From Pseudomonas pudica (lineage in GTDB: Bacteria > Pseudomonadota > Gammaproteobacteria > Pseudomonadales > Pseudomonadaceae): a DNA stretch of 64,000 nucleotides. Both the position numbers and the translations under genes were made by a program. Of this stretch, positions 43,446 through 50,918 are shown piece after piece (positions within the stretch are counted from its first letter, which is position 1; every line of letters starts with the position of its first letter). The notes beneath the pieces are model-generated. The model searched no databases, was not told the origin of the DNA, and saw nothing but the letters and a program-made list of their open reading frames with translations. Location: positions 20,597 to 84,596 of the forward strand of contig NZ_JADLJS010000023.1 of the NCBI RefSeq assembly GCF_015680405.1, given 5' to 3'.

Positions 43446-44345
43446 TCAGCTCAATACATGGTCCACCGGCAACAACGCCGGCGGTAGCTGTTGTTCCCCC
43501 AACCCCGCCAGCACATCACGCTCCACGGTCCGCACCATGGCATCGGTCGGCAGGTCGTTCTCATCGCGCCCGAACGGGTCTTCCAGTTCGTTGCCAATCG
43601 CATCCAGCCCGAAGAACGTGTACCCCACGATGGTGGTGAACAGCGGCGCCAGCCAGCCCAGCGGCTCGGCCAGGGCAAACGGCAGCAGCAGGCAGAAGAT
43701 GTAGATGGTGCGGTGCAGCAACAGCGTGTAGGGGAACGGCAACGGCGTGCCCTTGATCCGCTCGCAGGTGGCCTGCACTTCGGTCAGGCCCACCAGCCGC
43801 TGCTCAAGCAGGCTGTAGCGCCAGTCACTGATCTGCTGCTGTTCGGCCAACCTCGAGCAGTGCCCGCCCATTTCGCGCAGGATGGCGTCGCACACGTTGT
43901 GCGCGCTGATCGCATCGGGCCGTGCCAGCCAGGACCGGGCGGCGGCCAGTTCGTCCTCGTTGCGCAGCCGTGCATTCAGTGCATGGGCAAAGCCGCACAG
44001 GCTGCGCAACAGTTCGGCACGAAGGGTTTCGTCGGTAATCACCAGGCTTTCGCGCACGAACGAGCGGGTTTCGATGATCAGCTTGCCCCAGGCCTTGCGC
44101 CCCTCCCACCAGCGGTCATAGCAGGCGTTGTTGCGAAAGCTCATGAAAATAGACAGCGACAGGCCCAGCAAGGTGAACGGGGTGGCGCTGACCGGGTAGA
44201 AGAACGCCGGGAAATGCCGCTCGACCAACACGATCAGCGCGGCCAGCAGGGTGATTGTCAGGCAGCGCAGGGCAATGCGTTTGACGATCGAACCCTTGAG
44301 GGTGAACAGCACACGCAGCACATCGGGGGTGGGGTGGACGATCAT
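43446..44345 (-). CDS. Bestrophin-family ion channel
   Basis: A 299-residue bestrophin (UPF0187/YneE-type) membrane protein. The RIALRCLTITLLAALIV helix, SLSIFMSFRNNACYDRWWEGRKAWG (typical bestrophin neck sequence) and the C-terminal GYTFFGLDAIGNELEDPFG motif are clear. Bacterial members form pentameric ion channels. It is 20 bases downstream of moaA on the same strand, so it shares the moaA LysR-type promoter. Why it is linked to molybdenum genes is unknown. Confidence 0.9.
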   Translation of the reverse strand: MIVHPTPDVLRVLFTLKGSIVKRIALRCLTITLLAALIVLVERHFPAFFYPVSATPFTLLGLSLSIFMSFRNNACYDRWWEGRKAWGKLIIETRSFVRESLVITDETLRAELLRSLCGFAHALNARLRNEDELAAARSWLARPDAISAHNVCDAILREMGGHCSRLAEQQQISDWRYSLLEQRLVGLTEVQATCERIKGTPLPFPYTLLLHRTIYIFCLLLPFALAEPLGWLAPLFTTIVGYTFFGLDAIGNELEDPFGRDENDLPTDAMVRTVERDVLAGLGEQQLPPALLPVDHVLS

Positions 44346-44365
44346 GTCAATCCAGAGACGGCTGG

Positions 44366-45370
44366 CTAGCCGCCGGTCATGTTCATGAAACGCAGGATCT
44401 GCACATCGCCACCGACTTCGAAATGATGGCGGTAGGGCTTGAGGTGCAGCGAGTCACGAATGGCCTTGTCCAGGCGTTCGGGGTTGCCGGGGTGGGCGCG
44501 CAGCACCTGCTTCAGGTCCACCGAGTGTTCATTGCCCAGGCACAGCAGCAGGCGGCCTTCGACAGTGAGGCGCACGCGGTTGCAGGTGGCGCAGAAGTTG
44601 TGGCTGTGTGGCGAAATGAAGCCGACCCGAGTGTTGGCGGCTTCGGCCAGGCGCCAGTAGCGGGCCGGGCCCTGGGACGACTCGGTCGATTCGACCAGAG
44701 TGTACTGCTCGGCCAGCAGCGCACGTACTTCATCGCTGGAGCAGAACGACTCGCCGCGCTCATGTTCGCTGATCACGCCCAAGGGCATTTCTTCGATGAA
44801 GGTGATGTCCAGCTCGCGGTCGATTGCAAAGCGCACCAGGTCGACCAGTTCATGATCGTTGCGGCCCTTGAGGACCACGCAGTTGAGCTTGGTGCGCTTG
44901 AAGCCTGCCTGGCGGGCGGCGTCGATGCCGGCGATCACCTGGTGCAGGTCGCCGGTGCGGGTCAGTTGCCTGAAGCGCTCGGCGTCCAGGCTGTCGAGGC
45001 TGATGTTCAGGCGCGTGACACCGGCGTCGAACAGCGGCTGGGCCAGGCGCCCAAGTTGCGAGCCGTTGCTGGTCAGGCACAATTCGCGCAGGCCGGGCAG
45101 GGCGGCGATGCGCCCGCAGAGGTCGACGATGCCTTGGCGCACCAGCGGCTCGCCGCCGGTCAGGCGGATCTTGCGGGTGCCAAGGGCGACGAAGCGCTCG
45201 GCCACCTGGAACAGCTCCTCGAGGCTGAGAATTTGCTGGCGCGGCAGGAACTGCATGTCTTCGGCCATGCAGTACACACAACGGAAGTCGCAGCGGTCGG
45301 TGACCGACATCCGCAGGTAGTCGATTTTCCGGTTGAAGCCGTCGATCAGGGCCCGGCTGTTCTGTTCCAC
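44366..45370 (-). CDS. moaA: GTP 3',8-cyclase MoaA
   Basis: A 334-residue radical-SAM enzyme that makes the first molybdopterin intermediate from GTP. The N-terminal cluster is CDFRCVYC, GGEPLVR follows, and the C-terminal [4Fe-4S] cluster has FCATCNRVRLT and a later Cys in LLLCLGNEH. The C-terminal GG tail is present (MTGG). The GTG at 45370 is used (VEQNSRALIDG). The extra 33 residues up to 45469 overlap the LysR-type motif. Confidence 0.93.
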   Translation of the reverse strand: MEQNSRALIDGFNRKIDYLRMSVTDRCDFRCVYCMAEDMQFLPRQQILSLEELFQVAERFVALGTRKIRLTGGEPLVRQGIVDLCGRIAALPGLRELCLTSNGSQLGRLAQPLFDAGVTRLNISLDSLDAERFRQLTRTGDLHQVIAGIDAARQAGFKRTKLNCVVLKGRNDHELVDLVRFAIDRELDITFIEEMPLGVISEHERGESFCSSDEVRALLAEQYTLVESTESSQGPARYWRLAEAANTRVGFISPHSHNFCATCNRVRLTVEGRLLLCLGNEHSVDLKQVLRAHPGNPERLDKAIRDSLHLKPYRHHFEVGGDVQILRFMNMTGG

Positions 45371-45424
45371 GTTCGCGCTCGAATGGGTTGGGACTCGATT
45401 CAAGCTATAACCTGGGCGCCGGGG

Positions 45425-45467
45425 CGTCAAATTGCTTTGTCCGACCGTTTGATCGATGGCCTCTATC
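45425..45467 (-). promoter_or_regulatory. LysR box plus -35 element upstream of moaA (copy 2 of 3)
   Basis: On the minus strand GATAGAGGCCATCGATCA, 17 bases, then ATTTGACG. TTTGAC acts as -35 and TATAGC (plus 45404-45409) as -10 at 16 bases. It is identical to copy 1 at 30 of 43 positions, with the same spacing. Confidence 0.75.
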
Positions 45468-45512
45468 ATGGCTGCAGGCCACGTATTTCAAAGTGTTGAT
45501 TGCGGCGCCCAA

Positions 45513-45595
45513 TTCGCGGGTAAACCCGCTTCCACAGGTAAAGCGCAGGGCTCGAAACCTGTGGGGCCCTGTGGGAGCGGGTTCACCCGCGAAGG
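45513..45595. repeat. REP pair between the moaA and ydeP-like promoters
   Basis: TTCGCGGGTAAACCCGCTTC and its inverted partner (45567-45593) lie in the 347-base gap between the divergent moaA and ydeP-like genes. It sits neatly between the two LysR boxes. Confidence 0.88.
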
Positions 45596-45617
45596 CCGTG
45601 ACGCGGTTCCAACCCTT

Positions 45618-45660
45618 GATCGAAACCGCCTATCACCCCGTAAGATCTTTCGATTGGACG
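45618..45660 (+). promoter_or_regulatory. LysR box plus -35 element upstream of ydeP-like gene (copy 3 of 3)
   Basis: GATCGAAACCGCCTATCA, 17 bases, then ATTGGACG, with a weak -10 (CATAGG) 17 bases after TTGGAC. Across the three copies 22 of 43 positions are identical and there are no gaps. Confidence 0.75.
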
Positions 45661-45717
45661 GCTCTACCTCACGCTCCATAGGCTGAAAAAAAGCATCGAA
45701 GCGTGAGGATTCATCGC

Positions 45718-48048
45718 ATGAGCCAGGACCAACACATCAGGGACTACAAGGGCGCCGCCGCTGGCTGGGGGGCGCTCAAGAGCGTGACCAAGAGCTGGCT
45801 GGGCAGCGACAATGCGTTCAAGAACCTGCGGGCCATGCTCAAGACCAACCAGAACGGTGGCTTCGACTGCCCCGGCTGTGCCTGGGGCGAGTCGCCGGAA
45901 AACGACATGGTCAAGTTCTGCGAGAACGGCGCCAAGGCGGTCAACTGGGAAGCCACCGGCCGCTCGGTAGACCCGGCGTTCTTCGCCAAGTACAGCGTCA
46001 GTGCGTTGGCCCAGCAGACCGACTACTGGCTGGAGTACCAGGGCCGCCTGACCCACCCCATGCGCTATGACGCGGCCACCGACCACTATGTAGAAACCAG
46101 CTGGGAAGAAGCCTTTGCGCTGGTTGCCCAACACTTGCGCGCACTCGAATCGCCCGACCAGGCCGAGTTCTACACCTCGGGCCGGGCCAGCAACGAGGCG
46201 GCGTTCCTCTATCAGCTGTTCGTCCGTGCCTACGGCACCAACAATTTCCCCGACTGCTCGAACATGTGCCATGAAGCCAGCGGCGTGGGCATGTCGGAAA
46301 CCCTGGGCGTGGGCAAGGGCACCGTGGTGTTCCACGACCTGGAGCTGGCCGATGCCATTTTCGTCATCGGCCAGAACCCTGGCACCAACCACCCGCGCAT
46401 GCTCGAACCGCTGCGTGAAGCGGTGAAGCGTGGTGCGCAGGTGGTCTGCTTCAACCCGCTCAAGGAGCGCGGCCTGGAGCGCTTCCAGCACCCGCAGCAC
46501 CCGTTCGAGATGCTCAGCAATGGCTCCGAACCAACCAACACGGCCTACTTCCGCCCGGCCCTGGGCGGCGACATGGCAGTGATGCGCGGCATTGCCAAGT
46601 ACCTGCTGCAGTGGGAACGCGAAGCCCAGGCAAATGGCGAACCGGCGGTGTTCGACCATGCCTTCATCGCCGAACACACCAGTGGTATCGACGCATACCT
46701 GGAAGCCGTGGATGCCACGCCCTGGGCGCACATCGTCGAGCAATCGGGCCTGACCCAGGCCGAGATCGAACTGGCCGCGCGCATGTACCGCAAGGCCGAA
46801 CGGGTGATCATGTGCTGGGCCATGGGCGTCACCCAGCACCGCCACTCGGTGCCGACCGTTCAGGAAATTGTCAACCTGCAGCTGCTGCGCGGCAACGTTG
46901 GCAAGCCCGGTGCCGGCCTGTCACCGGTGCGTGGCCACAGCAACGTGCAGGGCGACCGCACCATGGGCATCGACGAGAAGCCCGGGGCGGCGCTGCTCGA
47001 TGCCATCGAAAAGCGCTTCCGGTTCCGCGTGCCGCGTGCACACGGGCACAACGCGGTGCTGGCGATCAAGGCCATGGAGGAGGGGCGTGCCAAGGTGTTC
47101 ATCGGCCTGGGTGGCAACTTTGCCCAGGCTACGCCGGATACGCCGCGCACTCATGCGGCCATGCGCAATTGCGCATTGACCGTGCAGATTTCCACCAAGC
47201 TCAACCGCTCGCACCTGGTCACCGGCCGCGATGCGTTGATCCTGCCGTGCCTGGGCCGTACCGAAATCGACATGCAGGCCAGCGGGCCGCAAGGCGTGAC
47301 CGTGGAGGACACCTTCAGCATGGTGCACATCTCCCACGGCCAACTGCGCCCGCGCTCGCCACACCTGCGCTCGGAGCCGTGGATCATCGCCGGCATGGCC
47401 CAGGCGACCCTGGGCAAGCAGCCGATCGACTGGGAATACGCAGTTGCCGACTACGGCCGTATCCGCAGCATGATTGCCGATGTGATCCCCGGCTTTGCCG
47501 ATTTCAACGAGCGCCTGCAGCACCCGGGCGGCTTCCACCTGGGTAACAATGCCGCCGACCGTACCTGGCGCACGGCCACAGGCAAGGCGCGCTTCAGCCC
47601 GAGCCAGCTGCCGGAGCAACTGGTGAATGCCAAGGTGCTGGCGCGTGGTGACAAGCCTGACCTGATCCTGCAGACACTGCGTTCGCACGACCAGTACAAC
47701 ACCACCCTGTATGGCCTGGACGACCGTTATCGTGGGGTGTTCGGCCTGCGTGAAGTGGTGTTCGTCAACGAGGTCGACATCCGCCGGATGGGCTTCGAGC
47801 CAGGCGAGCACGTGGACCTGGTGTCGCTGTGGGAGGATGGCGTGGAGCGGCGGGTGTCTGGCTTCCGCCTGGTGGCGTATGACGTGCCCGAGGGGCAGGC
47901 GGCGGCCTATTACCCGGAAACCAACCCGCTGGTGCCGCTGGAAAGTTATGGCGAGGGGACCTATACGCCGACTTCGAAGTTTGTGGCGATCAAGGTCGAG
48001 AAAGCCAAGGCGGGGAACCGGATTGCGGCGGTGCTGGCCGCGGATTGA
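45718..48048 (+). CDS. ydeP: YdeP-family molybdopterin oxidoreductase (FdhF-like)
   Basis: A 776-residue molybdopterin-guanine-dinucleotide oxidoreductase. It opens with GAAAGWGALKSV, FDCPGCAWGES and a Cys further on (FCENGAKAVNWE), as in E. coli YdeP. The core has FYTSGRASNEAAF, NFPDCSNMCHEASGVGM and GQNPGTNHPRML. The C-terminal molydopterin domain includes RSHDQYNTTLYG. YdeP relatives contribute to acid resistance in E. coli, but the substrate is unknown. The ATG at 45718, 8 bases after GAGGA, is preferred to the GTG at 45703. It shares the LysR element with moaA and moaB. Confidence 0.9.
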   Translation: MSQDQHIRDYKGAAAGWGALKSVTKSWLGSDNAFKNLRAMLKTNQNGGFDCPGCAWGESPENDMVKFCENGAKAVNWEATGRSVDPAFFAKYSVSALAQQTDYWLEYQGRLTHPMRYDAATDHYVETSWEEAFALVAQHLRALESPDQAEFYTSGRASNEAAFLYQLFVRAYGTNNFPDCSNMCHEASGVGMSETLGVGKGTVVFHDLELADAIFVIGQNPGTNHPRMLEPLREAVKRGAQVVCFNPLKERGLERFQHPQHPFEMLSNGSEPTNTAYFRPALGGDMAVMRGIAKYLLQWEREAQANGEPAVFDHAFIAEHTSGIDAYLEAVDATPWAHIVEQSGLTQAEIELAARMYRKAERVIMCWAMGVTQHRHSVPTVQEIVNLQLLRGNVGKPGAGLSPVRGHSNVQGDRTMGIDEKPGAALLDAIEKRFRFRVPRAHGHNAVLAIKAMEEGRAKVFIGLGGNFAQATPDTPRTHAAMRNCALTVQISTKLNRSHLVTGRDALILPCLGRTEIDMQASGPQGVTVEDTFSMVHISHGQLRPRSPHLRSEPWIIAGMAQATLGKQPIDWEYAVADYGRIRSMIADVIPGFADFNERLQHPGGFHLGNNAADRTWRTATGKARFSPSQLPEQLVNAKVLARGDKPDLILQTLRSHDQYNTTLYGLDDRYRGVFGLREVVFVNEVDIRRMGFEPGEHVDLVSLWEDGVERRVSGFRLVAYDVPEGQAAAYYPETNPLVPLESYGEGTYTPTSKFVAIKVEKAKAGNRIAAVLAAD

Positions 48049-48062
48049 CAGATAGCCTGCAA

Positions 48063-48161
48063 GGGCCCTGTCCCCGGCAAGCCAGCTCCGACAGGGACCG
48101 CACAGATTTCAGAACCTGTGACGTGCCTGTGGGAGCTGGCTTGCCGGCGATAGGGCCGGTA
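48063..48161. repeat. REP pair (GGCAAGCCAGCTCC type)
   Basis: CCCCGGCAAGCCAGCTCCGACAGG and its inverted partner CCTGTGGGAGCTGGCTTGCCGGCG belong to a third REP subtype. It lies between the ydeP-like and convergent lrp genes. Confidence 0.88.
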
Positions 48162-48175
48162 CTGCCATACAGGAA

Positions 48176-48637
48176 TCAGGAACGATGCACCGGGTAAGCC
48201 GTGGTGTACTTCATCTGCTCCATGGCAAAACTGGAAGTAATGTTCGACAGCCCATCAGTACTGGTAATCAGCTTCTTGTAGAACCGGTCATACGCCGCAA
48301 TATCCCCCACCACCACCCGCAGCATGTAATCCCAGTCCCCCGACATGCGGTAGAACTCCATCACTTCCTCGAACCCGGTCACGGTCGCGGCAAACTGCTC
48401 CAGCCAGGCGCTGTCGTGGCGCTGGGTCTTGAGCTGGACGAACACCGTCAGCCCCAGCCCCAGCCGTTGCGGGTCCAGCAGGGCAACGCGGCCGACAATG
48501 TAGCCGTCCTCCTCCAGGCGTCTGACCCGCTTCCAGCACGGCGTGGTGGACAGGTTGACGGCCTCTGCCAGGTCCTTGAGCGAGATCGAGGCGTCGCGCT
48601 GAAGCAGGGTGAGAATGTGCTGGTCGAAGCTGTCCAT
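48176..48637 (-). CDS. Lrp/AsnC-family transcriptional regulator
   Basis: A 153-residue Lrp-type protein. The helix-turn-helix is at about residues 4-50 (DQHILTLLQRDASISLKDLAEAVNLSTTPCWKRVRRLEEDGYI). A C-terminal RAM effector domain follows. The start at 48637 is the usual family start. It is divergent from the PLP enzyme gene and probably regulates it in response to an amino acid. An A5T5 palindrome (48657-48668) lies in the shared gap. Confidence 0.9.
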   Translation of the reverse strand: MDSFDQHILTLLQRDASISLKDLAEAVNLSTTPCWKRVRRLEEDGYIVGRVALLDPQRLGLGLTVFVQLKTQRHDSAWLEQFAATVTGFEEVMEFYRMSGDWDYMLRVVVGDIAAYDRFYKKLITSTDGLSNITSSFAMEQMKYTTAYPVHRS

Positions 48638-48656
48638 ATTGCGTGTGGGCCGTGGA

Positions 48657-48668
48657 GAAAAATTTTTC
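48657..48668. promoter_or_regulatory. Possible Lrp-type site between lrp and the PLP gene
   Basis: GAAAAATTTTTC is a perfect 12-bp A/T palindrome 19 bases upstream of the lrp start and about 73 bases before the opposite ATG. A/T-rich palindromes are typical Lrp targets. Confidence 0.4.
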
Positions 48669-48741
48669 ACAGATTACCCCAAGGCCAGAAGATTTGGGTT
48701 GTGCGATAGTGGCAACTTTCATTCTGCCAATGGGCCTGACC

Positions 48742-49911
48742 ATGTCCGACAAGCCGCGCAATTTCGCCACCCGCACCATTCACGCCGGTGAACAGTTCAG
48801 TGTCGCCGATAACGCTATCTTCCCGGCGATCGTCACCGCCAGCTCGTTCACCAAGCGCAGCCTGGACGACAAGCCGGAATACTCCTACAGCCGCGTCGGC
48901 AACCCCACCCGGCATGCCTACGAAACCTGTGTCGCCGCCCTGGAAGAAGGAGTTGGCGCAGTGGCCTGCGCCTCGGGTGTGAACGCCACCGCCACCGTGC
49001 TGGAGCTGCTGCCCAAGGATGCGCATGTGGTGGTGATGAACGGTGTGTATGGCGGTACCTTCCGCATCCTCGAAGACTACCGCAGCCGTACCTCGGGCCT
49101 GACCACCACCTACGTCGACCTCAACGATCTCGAGGCAGTGGCCGCCGCCATCAAGCCGGAAACCCAGCTGATCTGGATCGAATCGCCGACCAACCCGCTG
49201 CTGCACCTGGTCGATATCAAGGCGGTGTGCGACCTGGCCAAGGCGCGGGGCATCCTCACCTGCATCGACAACACCTTCTGCTCGCCGTGGAACCAGCGCC
49301 CGATCACCTTGGGCGTGGACCTGGTGATGCACTCGGCCAGCAAGTACATCGGCGGCCACTCCGACCTCACCGGTGGCGTGGTGGTAGCCGCCAATGATGC
49401 CCTTTTGGCGCGCCTGCGCCGCATCAGCATGGCAATCGGCGCGGTGCAGGGGCCGTTCGACTGCTACCTGGCCCTGCGCGGTCTGAAGACCCTGGATGTG
49501 CGCATGGAGCGCCAGTGTGCCAATGCCCTGCAGGTAGCGCGCTTCCTCGAAAGCCACGCGCAGATCGAGCAGGTGTATTACCCGGGGCTGGAAAGCCATC
49601 CACAGCACGAACTGTGCAAACGGCAGATGCGCACGGGTGGGGCGGTGGTGGCGATGAAGGTCAAGGGCGACCGGGCCGCGCTCAACCGGCTGGTGGAAGC
49701 GCTGCAGATCTTCGTGCTGGCCGATTCGCTGGGCGGGGTGGAAAGCATGATCAACCATTCCTGGAGCATGTCGCACTGCTCGCTGAGCCCGGAGCAGAAG
49801 GGCGTGATGGGCATCAGCGAAAACCTGCTGCGGTTGTCGGTGGGGATCGAGGATTACCGTGACCTGGTCGACGATCTGGATGGGGCGTTGAAGGCTGCGG
49901 CTGTTGTGTGA
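48742..49911 (+). CDS. Trans-sulfuration PLP enzyme (cystathionine/methionine gamma-lyase family)
   Basis: A 389-residue Cys/Met-metabolism PLP enzyme. The Schiff-base Lys is in HSASKYIGGHSD. Other signatures are YSRVGNPTRHAYE, ASGVNATATV and WIESPTNPLLH. It is not close to the classical P. putida MdeA I remember, so gamma-synthase, gamma-lyase and methionine gamma-lyase activities all remain open. The divergent Lrp regulator suggests amino-acid-induced catabolism. The ATG at 48742 is chosen because MSDKPRNFATRTIHAG is the family N-terminus. Confidence 0.82.
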   Translation: MSDKPRNFATRTIHAGEQFSVADNAIFPAIVTASSFTKRSLDDKPEYSYSRVGNPTRHAYETCVAALEEGVGAVACASGVNATATVLELLPKDAHVVVMNGVYGGTFRILEDYRSRTSGLTTTYVDLNDLEAVAAAIKPETQLIWIESPTNPLLHLVDIKAVCDLAKARGILTCIDNTFCSPWNQRPITLGVDLVMHSASKYIGGHSDLTGGVVVAANDALLARLRRISMAIGAVQGPFDCYLALRGLKTLDVRMERQCANALQVARFLESHAQIEQVYYPGLESHPQHELCKRQMRTGGAVVAMKVKGDRAALNRLVEALQIFVLADSLGGVESMINHSWSMSHCSLSPEQKGVMGISENLLRLSVGIEDYRDLVDDLDGALKAAAVV

Positions 49912-49919
49912 GGGCTGCT

Positions 49920-50014
49920 GGCCTCTTCGCGGGTAAACCCGCTCCCGCAGGAACTCGGCTGCTTTCAGGTCTGGCACTGTACCTGTGGGAGCGAGGTCAT
50001 CCGCGAAGAGGCCG
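49920..50014. repeat. REP pair
   Basis: GGCCTCTTCGCGGGTAAACC-type left arm and right arm GGGAGCGAGGTCATCCGCGAA (decayed centre) lie between the PLP gene and the convergent DUF465 gene. Confidence 0.85.
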
Positions 50015-50034
50015 GTGGATTCAATGAATTCCTG

Positions 50035-50271
50035 TCAGGATTTGGGCGGATGAATGATCCGTTCGATCTTGTCCTTGATCAGCAACCGTTCCTTGCGCAG
50101 ACGGTTGACGGCCTCGTCGTTGGTGCCGTTGGCTTCGGCGGCCACCACCTCTTTGTCTTTTGCGTTGTATTCCTTGTGCAGTGAGTGCAGCGTCTGGTCC
50201 TTGTCCATGAGCGCCTGGAATGCATCAGCGGTAACGTGCAGGTCAGCGAGCAGATCATGCGGAACTGGCAT
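50035..50271 (-). CDS. DUF465 (YdcH-like) protein
   Basis: A 78-residue protein, mostly one charged helix: FQALMDKDQTLHSLHKEYNAKDKEVV, then RLRKERLLIKDKIERII. That is the DUF465/YdcH pattern. Function unknown. It is a lone gene. Confidence 0.85.
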   Translation of the reverse strand: MPVPHDLLADLHVTADAFQALMDKDQTLHSLHKEYNAKDKEVVAAEANGTNDEAVNRLRKERLLIKDKIERIIHPPKS

Positions 50272-50387
50272 TTCTTCACCTCTGTCGGGGGTTGGCGGAT
50301 GGTTCTGACCTTTGAGGATAGTCGTCTTTGCGCAGGTAGGGGACTGGGGTAGGCTGTCGCATCTCCCCCGTGACCCGGAACTGCGCC

Positions 50388-50753
50388 ATGCCTCACCTGA
50401 ACCTGGAATACAGCGACAACCTGCGCGAGCTGAACGTCGATACCCTGCTGCTGCGCCTGAACCATGCCCTGGTCGGCAGTGGCCAGTTCGCCGACGAGGC
50501 CGACATCAAGAGCCGCGCCGAAGCCTTCAAGCACTATCGCGTGGGCACCGCGCCCGGCGAGCGTGCCTTTGCCCATGTGCGCCTGGCCATCCTCAGCGGA
50601 CGCTCGCCCGAGGTGAAGAAGCAACTGTCCGCCAGCCTGCTGGATGTATTGCGTGAGGCCATCCCCAAGCAGCCTGGGCTGGACATCCAGCTGTGCGTGG
50701 AAGTGCTGGACATCGACCGCGAGCCGTACGCCAAGGAACGCCTGCCACGCTGA
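50388..50753 (+). CDS. 5-carboxymethyl-2-hydroxymuconate isomerase-family protein
   Basis: A 121-residue tautomerase-fold protein starting MPHLNLEYSDNL, with the catalytic Pro at position 2 typical of the CHMI family. CHMI acts in homoprotocatechuate degradation, but no other gene of that pathway is present here, so the true substrate is uncertain. The ATG at 50388 is chosen because it exposes Pro after the initiator Met. Confidence 0.85.
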   Translation: MPHLNLEYSDNLRELNVDTLLLRLNHALVGSGQFADEADIKSRAEAFKHYRVGTAPGERAFAHVRLAILSGRSPEVKKQLSASLLDVLREAIPKQPGLDIQLCVEVLDIDREPYAKERLPR

Positions 50754-50808
50754 ACAAGCGCTGAATGAACTTCTTTTAATGTAGAAAAGGCGCCTGCTCA
50801 CGAATTTG

Positions 50809-50824
50809 TTGGCGTCTTTTTCAC
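50809..50824 (+). promoter_or_regulatory. Near-consensus ColR box upstream of phosphoethanolamine transferase
   Basis: TTGGCGTCTTTTTCAC fits the published P. putida ColR consensus as I recall it ([TC][TC]NA[CG]NN[TC]TTTTTCAC) at all but one position (G for A at position 4). It is 95 bases before the start codon. Confidence 0.6.
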
Positions 50825-50918
50825 AAAATATTGATGGCACGCTTTCTAGAGTTCAGCCAAGTTTCCCCGGTGCCGCGCAGGCCCTCGGGCTGATAATCAC
50901 TCTTGATTGCGGACGCTG

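Noticed and set aside
48655..48670. Second ColR box (TTTTTCAC) near lrp
   Set aside because: Only the TTTTTCAC core matches; the upstream half disagrees with the consensus at most fixed positions.
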